A stretch of DNA of 15,320 nucleotides from JAQVQN01 sp964428885. GTDB lineage: Bacteria > Verrucomicrobiota > Kiritimatiellia > RFP12 > UBA1067. Positions 7,587-15,320 of this stretch are shown here, in pieces. The stretch spans positions 1 through 15,320 of the forward strand of contig CAYRZP010000050.1 of the NCBI GenBank assembly GCA_964428885.1. Direction: 5' to 3'. The position numbers and the translations under genes were made by a program. Each line of letters starts with the position of its first letter. Positions within the stretch are counted from its first letter, which is position 1. The notes below the pieces were generated by a model. It had not been told where the DNA came from. It did no database searches and saw only the letters and a list, made by a program, of their open reading frames with translations.

Positions 7587-7614
7587 GCTCAACTTTCAAC
7601 GCTCAACGTTCAAG
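7587..7614 (+). repeat. Four tandem heptamers (NNTCAAN) upstream of pyrK
   Basis: Four contiguous 7-mers are read directly: GCTCAAC, TTTCAAC, GCTCAAC, GTTCAAG. A further out-of-register GTTCAAG lies at 7575-7581. The stretch is AT-richer than its surroundings and sits 27 nt before the pyrK start. It could be a short tandemly repeated repetitive sequence of the kind known from cyanobacterial genomes, or a regulator-binding array. Confidence 0.65.
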
Positions 7615-7641
7615 GTTTAGGCGAGAGGAGTTGTTGGAGAG

Positions 7642-8421
7642 ATGGTTGACATGCTTTGCGAGGTGGTCGGGCACAAGCCCCTGACAGAGGTTTACTGGGG
7701 GTTGGATTTGGCGGCCCCTGGCATCGCCGGTCAGGCGCGACCGGGACAGTTCGTGCATTTGCGCGTGCCGGGGCTGGAGACCGGCGCGCTGCGCCGGCCT
7801 TTCAGTATCTTCAGCGCCGATGGCGGTATGCTGAAGATACTGTACAAGAAGGTCGGTCGGGGCACGTCGGTGATGACGCATCTGCGCGAGGGCGACAGGC
7901 TGCAGGTGATCGGGCCGTTGGGCAACGGGTTCCCGCTGGAGCCGGCGGGGGTGCCGGTGCTGGTGGCGGGCGGATACGGCGTGGCCCCGCTGTTTTTCCT
8001 GGCCGGGCGTCTGGAGCGCAAGGGCGTGGCGCTGATCGGCGGTCGTACGGCGGCCGACATTCTCGCCGCCGGAGATTTCACGCGCATCGGCTGGGATGTG
8101 CGGGTGGCCACGCAAGACGGCTCGGCGGGCGAGAAGGGGTTGGTGACCGACTTGCTGGATCGGGAGATGGAACGGCTGCGGCAGCAAAGGCGGTGCGGTG
8201 AGATTTTCGCTTGCGGCCCCGAGGGCATGTTGCGCGCGGCTGGCGCGCGGGCGCTGGAGCACGGGATCCGCGGCTGGCTCTCGCTCGACAAACGTATGGT
8301 GTGCGGGGTCGGCGCCTGCCTGGCATGTGTGCAGAAGTTGCGGCGCGCGGACGGCTCGACATGGATCGGCAGGGTGTGCCACGACGGCCCGGTGTTCGAG
8401 GCGCGCGAGATAGTGTGGTGA
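7642..8421 (+). CDS. pyrK: Dihydroorotate dehydrogenase B electron-transfer subunit
   Basis: PyrK carries electrons from the PyrD active site through a [2Fe-2S] cluster and FAD to NAD+, in the fourth step of pyrimidine synthesis. At 259 aa it has the usual length. In order: a ferredoxin-reductase-type FAD domain with RRPFSIFS (51-58) and GPLGNGFPL, an NAD-binding part with VAGGYGVAPLFFLAGRL (108-124) and ACGPEGML (190-197), and the iron-sulfur site C221-GVGA-C226-LA-C229 with C246 in VCHDGPVF. All four cluster cysteines are present. ATG 7642 has GGAG only 2 nt upstream; ATG 7651, three codons later, has GGAG 11 nt upstream and is equally plausible. It is followed by its partner pyrD, the standard arrangement, and heads the probable operon. 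Confidence 0.96.
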   Translation: MVDMLCEVVGHKPLTEVYWGLDLAAPGIAGQARPGQFVHLRVPGLETGALRRPFSIFSADGGMLKILYKKVGRGTSVMTHLREGDRLQVIGPLGNGFPLEPAGVPVLVAGGYGVAPLFFLAGRLERKGVALIGGRTAADILAAGDFTRIGWDVRVATQDGSAGEKGLVTDLLDREMERLRQQRRCGEIFACGPEGMLRAAGARALEHGIRGWLSLDKRMVCGVGACLACVQKLRRADGSTWIGRVCHDGPVFEAREIVW

Positions 8422-8479
8422 AGGGGTGTTAATCGGGAGACGGGGGAAGCCATTCTGAAGCCTGAATGTTAGGGTGTTT

Positions 8480-9415
8480 ATGGTGAATGTTACGCGACAG
8501 AAAATTGACATGTCGGTGGATCTGGGCGGCATACGCATGAAGAATCCGGTGACGGTGGCCTCCGGCACTTTCGGTTACGGCCAGGAGTATGCCGGGCTGG
8601 TGGACGTGACGCGTCTGGGCGCCATCACGGTCAAAGGCATCCGCCTGCGGGAGTGGCCGGGCAACCCGCTGCCGCGGCATGTCGAGGTGCCGGGCGGGAT
8701 GCTCAACGCCATAGGGCTGCAGGGGCCGGGCGTGGACGGCTTTGCGCGGAATTACATGCCCTTCCTGCGGACGACGGGCGTGCCGGTGATCGTGAACATC
8801 TGGGGCACCGACGAAAGCGAGTACGTCGAGGTGGCGCGGCGCCTGAGCGAGGTCGAGGGTGTGTCGGGGTTGGAGCTCAACATATCATGCCCCAACGTCA
8901 AGGAGGGCGGCAGCGCGTTCGGCACTGATCCGCGGACCGCGGCGTCGCTGGTGGCTGCGGTGCGTCGTGCGACGACATTGCCGCTGATGCCGAAGCTGGC
9001 GCCGAATGTGCCGGACATCAAGGTGTTCGTGCGTGCCGCGCAGGATGCCGGGGCGGACGCCCTGTCCATGATCAACACATTGCCGGCCATGGCGATCGAC
9101 ATCGAGACCAGGCGTCCGGTGTTGGCCAACAAGGTGGGAGGGCTGTCCGGCAGCGCGGTCCATCCTGTGGCGGTCAAGCTGGTGTGGGAGGCGGCTCAGG
9201 TCGCGCGGGTGCCGATTCTGGCGATGGGCGGGATCATGGGTCCGGAGCAGGCGGTCGAGTTCATGCTGGCCGGCGCCGCGGCCGTGGCGGTCGGCACGGC
9301 CAATTTCATCGACCCGTCCGTCTGCCTGCGCGTGATTGACGGGATTGAGGAGTACATGCGGCGGCAGGGGTTGTGTTCGGCCAGCGAGCTGACCGGAGCT
9401 GTTGTCTGCGATTAA
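8480..9415 (+). CDS. pyrD: Dihydroorotate dehydrogenase, type 1B catalytic subunit
   Basis: This FMN-containing TIM-barrel enzyme oxidises dihydroorotate to orotate in the cytoplasm, working with PyrK. Family signatures include NPVTVASGTFGYG near the N-terminus, GNPLPRHVEVPGGMLNAIGL in the substrate/FMN region, NISCPNVKEGG with catalytic Cys137 (Cys rather than Ser marks class 1), KLAPN, NTLPAMAID, GGLSGSAVHP and AMGGIMGPEQA for phosphate binding. Length (311 aa) is normal and nothing is missing. ATG 8480 was chosen because AGGG lies 5 nt upstream; a GTG at 8474 would overlap that site. It starts 58 nt after pyrK and ends 12 nt before the next gene, so cotranscription is likely. Confidence 0.97.
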   Translation: MVNVTRQKIDMSVDLGGIRMKNPVTVASGTFGYGQEYAGLVDVTRLGAITVKGIRLREWPGNPLPRHVEVPGGMLNAIGLQGPGVDGFARNYMPFLRTTGVPVIVNIWGTDESEYVEVARRLSEVEGVSGLELNISCPNVKEGGSAFGTDPRTAASLVAAVRRATTLPLMPKLAPNVPDIKVFVRAAQDAGADALSMINTLPAMAIDIETRRPVLANKVGGLSGSAVHPVAVKLVWEAAQVARVPILAMGGIMGPEQAVEFMLAGAAAVAVGTANFIDPSVCLRVIDGIEEYMRRQGLCSASELTGAVVCD

Positions 9416-9427
9416 ACGGGGGGTGTG

Positions 9428-10594
9428 ATGGACGCGGTCTGGTATTATGCGGTGGGCGGCGAAAGGCGCGGGCCTTTGGCTTTCGAGGATTTGCGCGCTT
9501 TGGCGCTGTCCGGCCAGTTGAAGCCGACCGACTTGGTATGGCAGCCGGAATTCGGTCCGGAATGGGGCGAAGCCGGCCAGGTGCGCGGGCTTTTCGAGCC
9601 TGACCGCTTTGCTGCGCCGCCGCTGCCTGAGGCAAGGCCTGATGCCGCCGCGCCGCTGACCGGGGTCGCCGGCGGACGTCCCTCAAGCCTGGCGGCGGTG
9701 TCGCAAGCTTTCGCGCGGACTGTCGCGACGCTTTTCAAGCCCTTTGATCCGACCCGCTGGTTCAGCATCGGTTTCTGCGCCTGGCTCGCTTACATCGGCA
9801 CGCAGTTGTCATTCAATCCAGGCGATAAAACGGTTCTGGCCAAGGCCGAGTCCGGCGATGGCCTGAAAGTGTTGTTTGACGCACTTCTGGATCGCCTATC
9901 AACTTTGTCGTGGCGGTCGGCGGGGATCGCCGAAATATCGGTTGCCGCCTTCACACTGCTGTTCGCGCTCCTGTTCTGCAAACTGCGGTCGCGCGGGGAT
10001 TTCATGTTCCTGCACCGCTGGTATCGTCCGGACGCGCCGATCCGGCAGTGCTGGGCGGCCTCGCGCGCGGCCGGCCAAAAGCTTTTCGTCTGGCGTGTCT
10101 ATCTGTTCCTGATTGTCACGCTCCTGCTGCTGCTTGACGGCGCGCTGGCATACGGTCATGTGATCAGACCATACATGGCGGCAGGCAAGGTGTGGGGCGG
10201 GGCGCTGATCACAAACGCGGCGGTATGCGCCGCCGCGGCGTTCCTGACGCTGGCGGTGTCAGGGCTGGTGTCGCATCTTACGAAAGCCTTCGTAGTGCCG
10301 GTCATGTATTGGCAAGGGGTCGGCCCGTCCCGCGCCTGGCTGGCGGTCTTCGCGCTCTGCAACCAGTATCCGTTCGCGGTCATGGGGTATCTGGTGTGCG
10401 GCGTGTCCTGCGCTTTAGCGGCGGGGCTGGCGGTGCTCGCTTTCGGACTGCTAACCTGCTGCCTCGGCTTCATCCCATTCATGCTGCCGTATTTCGGGGC
10501 GGTCGCGATGTTGCCATGGTTCCTGTTTTTCAGGGGCTACACGGTCTGTTTCCTGAGCCGGTGGCGTCCGGAGCTGGTGCCGGACGCGGCCTGA
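9428..10594 (+). CDS. GYF-domain polytopic membrane protein
   Basis: No enzymatic role is recognised. Residues 1-57 form a GYF_2 (DUF4339-like) domain: VWYYAVGGERRGPL, then ALSGQLKPTDLVWQPEFGPEW, a fold usually associated with protein-protein contacts. A Pro/Ala-rich linker (about 58-88) leads to a membrane part with about five or six hydrophobic segments near 111-126, 168-185, 219-244, 257-284, 315-345 and 346-370. The loop KLRSRGDFMFLHRWYR (185-200) resembles the SRGRFMFLD-type signature of a bacterial membrane-protein family of unknown function; that link is from memory. The start is ATG 9428 behind a G-rich stretch, 12 nt after pyrD stops; GTG 9425 is adjacent and in frame. It is embedded in the nucleotide operon, but its contribution there is not evident. 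Confidence 0.85.
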   Translation: MDAVWYYAVGGERRGPLAFEDLRALALSGQLKPTDLVWQPEFGPEWGEAGQVRGLFEPDRFAAPPLPEARPDAAAPLTGVAGGRPSSLAAVSQAFARTVATLFKPFDPTRWFSIGFCAWLAYIGTQLSFNPGDKTVLAKAESGDGLKVLFDALLDRLSTLSWRSAGIAEISVAAFTLLFALLFCKLRSRGDFMFLHRWYRPDAPIRQCWAASRAAGQKLFVWRVYLFLIVTLLLLLDGALAYGHVIRPYMAAGKVWGGALITNAAVCAAAAFLTLAVSGLVSHLTKAFVVPVMYWQGVGPSRAWLAVFALCNQYPFAVMGYLVCGVSCALAAGLAVLAFGLLTCCLGFIPFMLPYFGAVAMLPWFLFFRGYTVCFLSRWRPELVPDAA

Positions 10595-10600
10595 GACCTG

Positions 10601-10607
10601 AAAGGAG
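10601..10607 (+). promoter_or_regulatory. Strong ribosome binding site for the adenosine deaminase gene
   Basis: AAAGGAG lies 5 nt before the GTG at 10613, the best Shine-Dalgarno seen in the window. It supports a GTG start, with the N-terminus running straight into the metal-binding HTHLDGS motif at the expected distance. Confidence 0.7.
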
Positions 10608-10612
10608 CGTTA

Positions 10613-11851
10613 GTGATAGAGCGCGAACTGATCGAGGCTGTGCCCAAGAGCGACATCCACACGCATCTGGACGGGTCGATGCGCCTGTCCACCTTGATCG
10701 AGCTGGCGCGCGATCGGGGCGTCGCGCTACCGTCTTACGAGGCCGAAGGGCTGAAAGAATTGGTTTTCAGGCCGGAGTACAAAAGTCTGGAAGAGTATCT
10801 GCTGGGCTTCAGGTACACGTGTGCGGTCCTGCTGGACCCCGAGGCGCTGGAGCGTGTGGCCTGCGAGCTGGCGGAGGACTCGCTGCGGCAGGGGGTGCGC
10901 TACATGGAGATCCGTTTCGCGCCGCAACTGCTGTCCGCTTCAGGCGAGGATTGCTTGCGCGCGCTCAAGGCCGTCAACGACGGGCTTTCGGGCGCGGCCG
11001 CGCGGCACAACGTTTCCAAGCCGGTCTCGGACGGTGAGGACATGCCGTTCGAATGGGCGATCATCTGCTGCGCGATGCGCAATTTCAGTCGCGGCATGAG
11101 CGGTTATTATGACTCCTTGCTGGACGTGCTGCCGGGCATGAAGCGCCGCGACCTGGTCTCGATCGCGTCGCTCGAGGCTGTGCGCGTGGCCGTGGCCGCG
11201 CGCGACCGTTTCGGCGTACGTGTCACGGGGTTCGACCTGGCCGGGGAGGAGTCCGGGTATCCGGCCGGGCACCATGTGGCGGCTTACGAGGAAGCCCACC
11301 GCCATTTCCTGCGCAAGACCGTGCACGCCGGCGAGGCCTACGGGCCGGAGTCCATTTACGAGGCGATCGCGCGTTGCCACGCGGAGCGCATCGGCCACGG
11401 CACATTCCTGTTCGACGCGGCGCGCGTCAAGAGCGCGGCTGTCACCGACAAGGCGGCGTTCATCGAGGCGCTGGCGGACTACATCGCGACCATGCGCGTG
11501 ACGATCGAGGTCTGCCCGACCAGCAATCTTCAGACGATACCGGAGCTCGGCGGCGACATGGCCAACCATCCGGTGCGGCGCATGGTGGCTTACGGCATGG
11601 CCGTGGCCGTGGCGACAGACAACACGCTGGTGTCGCACACCGACATCAACCGCGAACTGGCGCTCGTGACGGAGGCGTGCGGCCTTGACTTGGCCGGATT
11701 CAAACGTCTGGTGATGGCGGGTTTCAAGGGCGGTTTCTATCCCGGCAAATATGCGGCCAAACGCGCGTTCGTAAAGCAGGCTGCGGCGCAATTCGACAAG
11801 GCTGCGGCCCGTTGCCAGCGGGCGGACGGGAAGGGCGGAGGCAAGGCATGA
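10613..11851 (+). CDS. Adenosine deaminase family protein
   Basis: It probably deaminates adenosine (or deoxyadenosine) to inosine with release of ammonia, for purine salvage. The metal-dependent amidohydrolase motifs are in order: SDIHTHLDGS (H16, H18), VTGFDLAGEESGYP (204-217), the HAGE catalytic motif (H238, E241), RIGHGTFL (H262), EVCPTSNLQT (299-308) and ATDNTLVSHTDINREL (334-349). The last motif has Asp-Asn where many deaminases have Asp-Asp; Asp-Asn occurs in some bacterial adenosine deaminases, so function is not excluded. At 412 aa it is longer than the usual 330-350 aa, with an insertion around 105-175 (GEDMPFEW, GMSGYYDSLL). The closest relatives could instead act on adenine or modified nucleosides. 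It starts 18 nt after the membrane protein and overlaps the next gene by 4 nt. Confidence 0.92.
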   Translation: MIERELIEAVPKSDIHTHLDGSMRLSTLIELARDRGVALPSYEAEGLKELVFRPEYKSLEEYLLGFRYTCAVLLDPEALERVACELAEDSLRQGVRYMEIRFAPQLLSASGEDCLRALKAVNDGLSGAAARHNVSKPVSDGEDMPFEWAIICCAMRNFSRGMSGYYDSLLDVLPGMKRRDLVSIASLEAVRVAVAARDRFGVRVTGFDLAGEESGYPAGHHVAAYEEAHRHFLRKTVHAGEAYGPESIYEAIARCHAERIGHGTFLFDAARVKSAAVTDKAAFIEALADYIATMRVTIEVCPTSNLQTIPELGGDMANHPVRRMVAYGMAVAVATDNTLVSHTDINRELALVTEACGLDLAGFKRLVMAGFKGGFYPGKYAAKRAFVKQAAAQFDKAAARCQRADGKGGGKA

Positions 11852-13437
11852 AGGTTTTGACGGTAGAACAGATGCGGCAGGCAGACCGCGACGCGATCGG
11901 CAAGGCGGATGGGGGCGGCATGATCCTGATGAGCCGGGCCGGCGCGGCGGTGGCAATGGCGGTCGAGACAGCGGCCGCGTTAAAGCGCACACGCCGCGTG
12001 GTGCTGATCGCCGGGCACGGCAATAACGGCGGCGACGCCTGCGTGGCGGCGCGCTGCCTTTTTGAAGACGGATTCAACGTGCAGGTGATCATGACATGCG
12101 TGCCGGCGGTGCTGAAAGGCGACGCGCGGGAAGCGTGGGACGAGATGCGCACGGCGGGGGTGCCTTATCTCGTGCTGGCCTCGCCCGAGAGCTGGGATGA
12201 GGATGTGGCGGTGATGTCCGGCAGCCTGTTGCGTAACGGTGTGATCGTGGACGGCGTGTTGGGGACCGGGTGCCAAGGAGCTCCGTCCGGCGCGGCCGAG
12301 CGGTCCATACGGTGGATCAACGCGATGCGGCGGCGTGCGCTGGTGGTGGCGGTAGACCTGCCGTCCGGCATGCACGGCGACACCGGCGCTGTGCAGGGAG
12401 AGGCGGTACGGGCGGACGTGACGGTGACCTTTGCCCGTCCTAAGCGCTGTTTTCTGAATCAGGCGGAGGCCGGACGTGTCGGGCACCTGATTGTGGCCGA
12501 CATAGGGATAACGGACGAGCAGTGCGACCGGAGTACGGACGCGAGTCCGTGCCAGATCATCGCGCTGCCGGAACTGGCCGGCTGGCTCGCCCCGCGCGCG
12601 CGTTCGGCGCACAAGGGCGAATTTGGCCATGTCTGCGTGATCGGCGGTTCGGCGGGGTTGCCGCACGCGCCGGTGCTGGCGGCGCTGGGAGCGTTGCGCG
12701 GCGGCGCGGGTCTGTTGACGCTGGCGGCGCCGGAGCAGAGCCTCGCCGCGGCGGCGGCGCATGTGCCGGAGGCGATGGCGCAGGCGCTCGCGACGCAAGA
12801 CGGCGCTTTGTCGGACGAGGCGCTTGGAGCGTGGCGCGAAGATTTCTCGGGGTTTGACGCGGTGGTGACGGGGCCGGGCATGACGGCCGGCGGGCAGGCA
12901 CGCAAGATTGTCGGGCGGCTGCTTGCGGACGGCACCGGCCGTCTGGTGCTGGACGCAGACGGTTTGAACGCGCTGGCGGCGCTGTGTGCGGAAGGCGCTT
13001 TCGTGCCGCGCGGCCCGCAGCGGCTGCTGCTCACCCCGCATCCCGGCGAAGCGGCGCGGCTGCTGGGGATCACAACGGACGAGGTGCAGGCCGACCGCGT
13101 TGCGGCCGTGCGCAGGCTGGCGGAAACTTATCAGGCGGTGGCGGTGCTTAAAGGCGCGGGCACTTTAGTATGCGAGCCCGGCGGCGTGCCGTGGCTGAAT
13201 CTGACGGGCAACCCCGGCATGGCGAGCGGTGGTGTCGGGGATGTGCTGGCCGGACTCGCGGGTGCGCTGTGGGCGCGCGGGCTGACCGCTTTCCAAGCCG
13301 CCTGCGCGGCGGTGTGGGCGCACGGCGCGGCCGGCGACTTCGCGGCTTTCGAAGGCGGACAGACCGCGCTTTGCGCCACGGATCTGGTTCGCCGTCTGCC
13401 GGACGCTTTCCGCGCGCTTGAGCGCTGCGGGTTATGA
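11848..13437 (+). CDS. nnr: Bifunctional NAD(P)H-hydrate epimerase / ADP(ATP)-dependent NAD(P)HX dehydratase
   Basis: This fusion repairs NADHX and NADPHX, the hydrated damage forms of the cofactors: the N-terminal half equalises the R and S epimers and the C-terminal half dehydrates the S form using ADP or ATP. In 529 aa, the usual length, the epimerase part (1-220) shows AGHGNNGGDACVAARCL (55-71), DGVLGTG and VAVDLPSGMHGDTG (167-180). The ribokinase-like dehydratase part (255-529) shows HKGEFGHVCVIGGSAG, VTGPGM, LVLDADGLNAL, LLLTPHPGEA, VLKGAGTLV and GNPGMASGGVGDVLAGLAGA with catalytic-region D465. All key motifs are intact. Its ATG shares bases with the deaminase stop (ATGA, 11848-11851), and GGAGG at 11837-11841 precedes it, indicating translational coupling. 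A longer in-frame reading back to 11812 lies inside the deaminase gene and is unlikely. Confidence 0.97.
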   Translation: MKVLTVEQMRQADRDAIGKADGGGMILMSRAGAAVAMAVETAAALKRTRRVVLIAGHGNNGGDACVAARCLFEDGFNVQVIMTCVPAVLKGDAREAWDEMRTAGVPYLVLASPESWDEDVAVMSGSLLRNGVIVDGVLGTGCQGAPSGAAERSIRWINAMRRRALVVAVDLPSGMHGDTGAVQGEAVRADVTVTFARPKRCFLNQAEAGRVGHLIVADIGITDEQCDRSTDASPCQIIALPELAGWLAPRARSAHKGEFGHVCVIGGSAGLPHAPVLAALGALRGGAGLLTLAAPEQSLAAAAAHVPEAMAQALATQDGALSDEALGAWREDFSGFDAVVTGPGMTAGGQARKIVGRLLADGTGRLVLDADGLNALAALCAEGAFVPRGPQRLLLTPHPGEAARLLGITTDEVQADRVAAVRRLAETYQAVAVLKGAGTLVCEPGGVPWLNLTGNPGMASGGVGDVLAGLAGALWARGLTAFQAACAAVWAHGAAGDFAAFEGGQTALCATDLVRRLPDAFRALERCGL

Positions 13438-13498
13438 TCGGCAGTGATTAAAAAGGGCGGGCCAATTTTCACGGAGCGCCATTAAAAGCTACTTTTCT

Positions 13499-15320
13499 AT
13501 GACCACGCTTGTTGACAGGGGGCAGATCAGGGTTGCCGCATGTGCGGCGGCGGGGCTGATGTGGGGCATTATGCTTGCCGCGTCTTTGGGCGCGCTTGAC
13601 GCGCTGGCCGGCCGCACGGTGTATTCGGCGTGCGCCTGCGGCGTCACGGTTCTGGTCGGGGTGGCGGTCGGCCTGATCCTGGCCGCGGCGGTTTGGCGTT
13701 GGCGGCCAGCGCCAGCGGCGGCGCTCGGCGCGCTTTTTTTGCTGATGGGGTGCTGGGCGGTTGTCCAGCAGGGTCTGTCAGCGGGCGTGGCAGAAGGGTG
13801 GCGCCGCATTTTGGGCGACCTGGGCCGGACTTTCCCGCAGTATCTGGTGGCGCTTGCCAAGACCGCCGCCATTTTTTGTCTGCCGCAGGCTGTTTTGGCG
13901 GGCGTCGCGGTTTACGCGGCGTTGCCGGCGACTGGCAAGCGTGATTCCGGGACGCCGGGGCAGGTGTTCACTTTGGTGTTCCTGCTCGGGCTGGTCCCGG
14001 CCGTGTCCGGCTGGGGCCTGGCCTGCAGCCTCCTGATGCCGGCGGCTGGCGTCGAGGGCGTCTTGCGCCTGGCGGTGTGGTGGTTCGGCATACTGGCGGT
14101 ACTGGCCATCGGCAGGCGGCGCGGCTGGGGTTTGCTGGCCGCGGCGCTGTTGCTGGCCGCGGCGTTGGCGGCCGGCCGCTCGGGGCGGCAGAGCCGTTTG
14201 CTGCACGAGAATATTTTTTCGCGGTTGGTGTACCGCGACAGCGGGTTCGCCTGCGGCGAGCCGGTTTTCGCGCGCAGGTCGCGTCACCACGCGATCGCCG
14301 CCTATGAAGACCGTGATTATCAGTTCGTGTTCACGTTGGACGGCCGCCCGCTGCTTTTCGGTAACCGTTTCCACACGGCTCGGGTATTGACCGGCTACAT
14401 TCCGCTGCTGTTGTGCCCGGGGGCTGACAAGGTGGCTTATTTCGGGCCGGAGGCCGGTTTATACATGCCGTTCGCAGTGCGGGCGGGCGCGGGCAGCGTC
14501 GTCTGCGCCGGCGCGGATCGGGATGCGGTCAAAGCCATGTTGGCGGCCGAGGAACTGGTCGGCGGCGGCGAGGAAGGGCTGGCGGGGTTGCGGTGGCCGC
14601 GGGCCAGGCTGGGTGTCAAGGCGCGTTACGATGTGATCTTTCTGGCGAATGAGCCGGCGTGGATGCGTGGCACGCGGCGCGCTTACAGCCGTGGCCTGTT
14701 CGAGAAATGCCGGAAGGCCTTGAGATCTGGGGGCATAACCGCTTTGCATCTGGACGCGCGTTTACTGACCGAGCGGCGGTTCGCGGCGGTCGCCGAGGAT
14801 TTCGCGGACGCGTTTCCGCATGTTCAGGTGTGGAGCGCGGGGGTGTACGACTGGCTGCTGGTCGGCTGCGGCCAACCTTTCAGGGTGGCGGCCGACAAGG
14901 CGCTGGGGGTTTTCGAGCGCAAGGCTGTGACACGGGATTGCGCGCGGGCGGGCGTGTCGGCGCTGCCGGATGTGCTGGCCGGTTTCGTGTGCGGCGGGCC
15001 GGCGCTGAAAAGCTGGGTGGCGCAGGCCGGCAAGGTTTCGCACTGCCGCCACGCCTGGCAGGCCCCGCGCGCGGCGTTCGGCGGCGTGCCGGTGGCTGGG
15101 CCGGAGTTTCTGAACGCGGCGCGCGCGCCGGATTTCCGCTGGCTTGTGCCTGAGGGCATGGACGATGATGTTTACGTGGCTGTCCGCGCGAGGGCCGAGG
15201 AGTGCGCGCGCGCGAGGAGCAAGGCCGCGGCGGCGCTGGCGCTGTTGGCCGGGGGCGCTTCCGAGGAGGGCATGGCGGCCTTAAGGGCGGCGGCCGCGGC
15301 GAGTCCGCGCGAAGCGCTGC
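13499..15320 (+). CDS. Membrane protein fused to a spermidine-synthase-like domain (partial, runs off the window)
   Basis: The frame from ATG 13499 stays open for 607 codons to the window end, so the C-terminus is missing. Residues 1-230 carry about seven hydrophobic segments (near 12-35, 42-66, 73-90, 117-140, 154-180, 189-205, 208-226). A Rossmann-like region follows, recalling spermidine synthase: EDRDYQFVFTLDGRPLLFGN (270-289), KVAYFGPEAGLYMPFAVRAG in place of the glycine-rich cofactor loop, RYDVIFLANEPAW (376-388), YSRGLFEKCRKALRSGGITA (396-415) and FPHVQVWSAGVYDWLLVG. This order matches the large membrane-anchored spermidine-synthase-like proteins of bacteria. The cofactor loop is degenerate and the expected Asp after the DVI strand is absent, so polyamine synthesis is doubtful. 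After 565 the sequence turns Ala-rich and helical. It starts 61 nt after nnr, with no Shine-Dalgarno visible. Confidence 0.78.
   Translation, partial: MTTLVDRGQIRVAACAAAGLMWGIMLAASLGALDALAGRTVYSACACGVTVLVGVAVGLILAAAVWRWRPAPAAALGALFLLMGCWAVVQQGLSAGVAEGWRRILGDLGRTFPQYLVALAKTAAIFCLPQAVLAGVAVYAALPATGKRDSGTPGQVFTLVFLLGLVPAVSGWGLACSLLMPAAGVEGVLRLAVWWFGILAVLAIGRRRGWGLLAAALLLAAALAAGRSGRQSRLLHENIFSRLVYRDSGFACGEPVFARRSRHHAIAAYEDRDYQFVFTLDGRPLLFGNRFHTARVLTGYIPLLLCPGADKVAYFGPEAGLYMPFAVRAGAGSVVCAGADRDAVKAMLAAEELVGGGEEGLAGLRWPRARLGVKARYDVIFLANEPAWMRGTRRAYSRGLFEKCRKALRSGGITALHLDARLLTERRFAAVAEDFADAFPHVQVWSAGVYDWLLVGCGQPFRVAADKALGVFERKAVTRDCARAGVSALPDVLAGFVCGGPALKSWVAQAGKVSHCRHAWQAPRAAFGGVPVAGPEFLNAARAPDFRWLVPEGMDDDVYVAVRARAEECARARSKAAAALALLAGGASEEGMAALRAAAAASPREAL

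Noticed and set aside
8463..8492. Direct repeat tgaatgtta at 8463-8471 and 8484-8492 around the pyrD start
   Set aside because: It is nine nucleotides, two copies, one of them in coding sequence; chance is adequate.
11980..13041. Open frame of 353 codons on the minus strand
   Set aside because: It is antisense to the well-conserved NnrE/NnrD fusion and reads as Arg/His/Gln-rich low-complexity sequence.

Overview
The window is GC-rich and coding almost throughout, with every supported gene on the + strand. It looks like a chromosomal segment of an uncultured bacterium of the PVC superphylum, most likely near Kiritimatiellota, Lentisphaerota or Verrucomicrobiota. This placement is an inference from gene style: secreted divergent glycosidase-like proteins, a Hanks-type kinase with a long extracytoplasmic repeat region, a GYF-domain membrane protein, and a RAYT-type transposase with a DnaA-like tail. 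There is no rRNA, tRNA or other phylogenetic marker to confirm it.

Layout. (1) 66-1204: a Y1/HUH (REP-associated type) transposase gene lies between two 23-nt inverted repeats that match at 22 of 23 positions; the gene's stop codon lies inside the right repeat. (2) 1256-4421: two exported proteins in tandem, a cysteine-rich TIM-barrel-like hydrolase and a shortened GH106 (alpha-L-rhamnosidase)-like protein. (3) 4439-7489: a good sigma70-type promoter, then a transmembrane Ser/Thr kinase with two zinc ribbons and a duplicated C-terminal module. (4) 7587-13437: after a leader with a 7-bp tandem repeat comes a probable operon for nucleotide metabolism: pyrK, pyrD (type 1B), a GYF-domain membrane protein, an adenosine deaminase, and a bifunctional NAD(P)HX epimerase/dehydratase that overlaps the deaminase by 4 nt. 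(5) 13499 to the window end: a polytopic membrane protein fused to a degenerate spermidine-synthase-like domain, cut by the window edge.

How it fits together. PyrK and PyrD form the NAD-linked dihydroorotate dehydrogenase of pyrimidine synthesis. Adenosine deaminase serves purine salvage, and the NnrE/NnrD fusion repairs damaged NAD(P)H. This gives a housekeeping nucleotide/redox block next to an accessory block (transposase, sugar-active secreted proteins, signalling kinase). I see no CRISPR array, phage genes, toxin-antitoxin pair or obvious defence system. No gene-free stretch exceeds 300 nt; the longest are 1-132 and 7490-7641.
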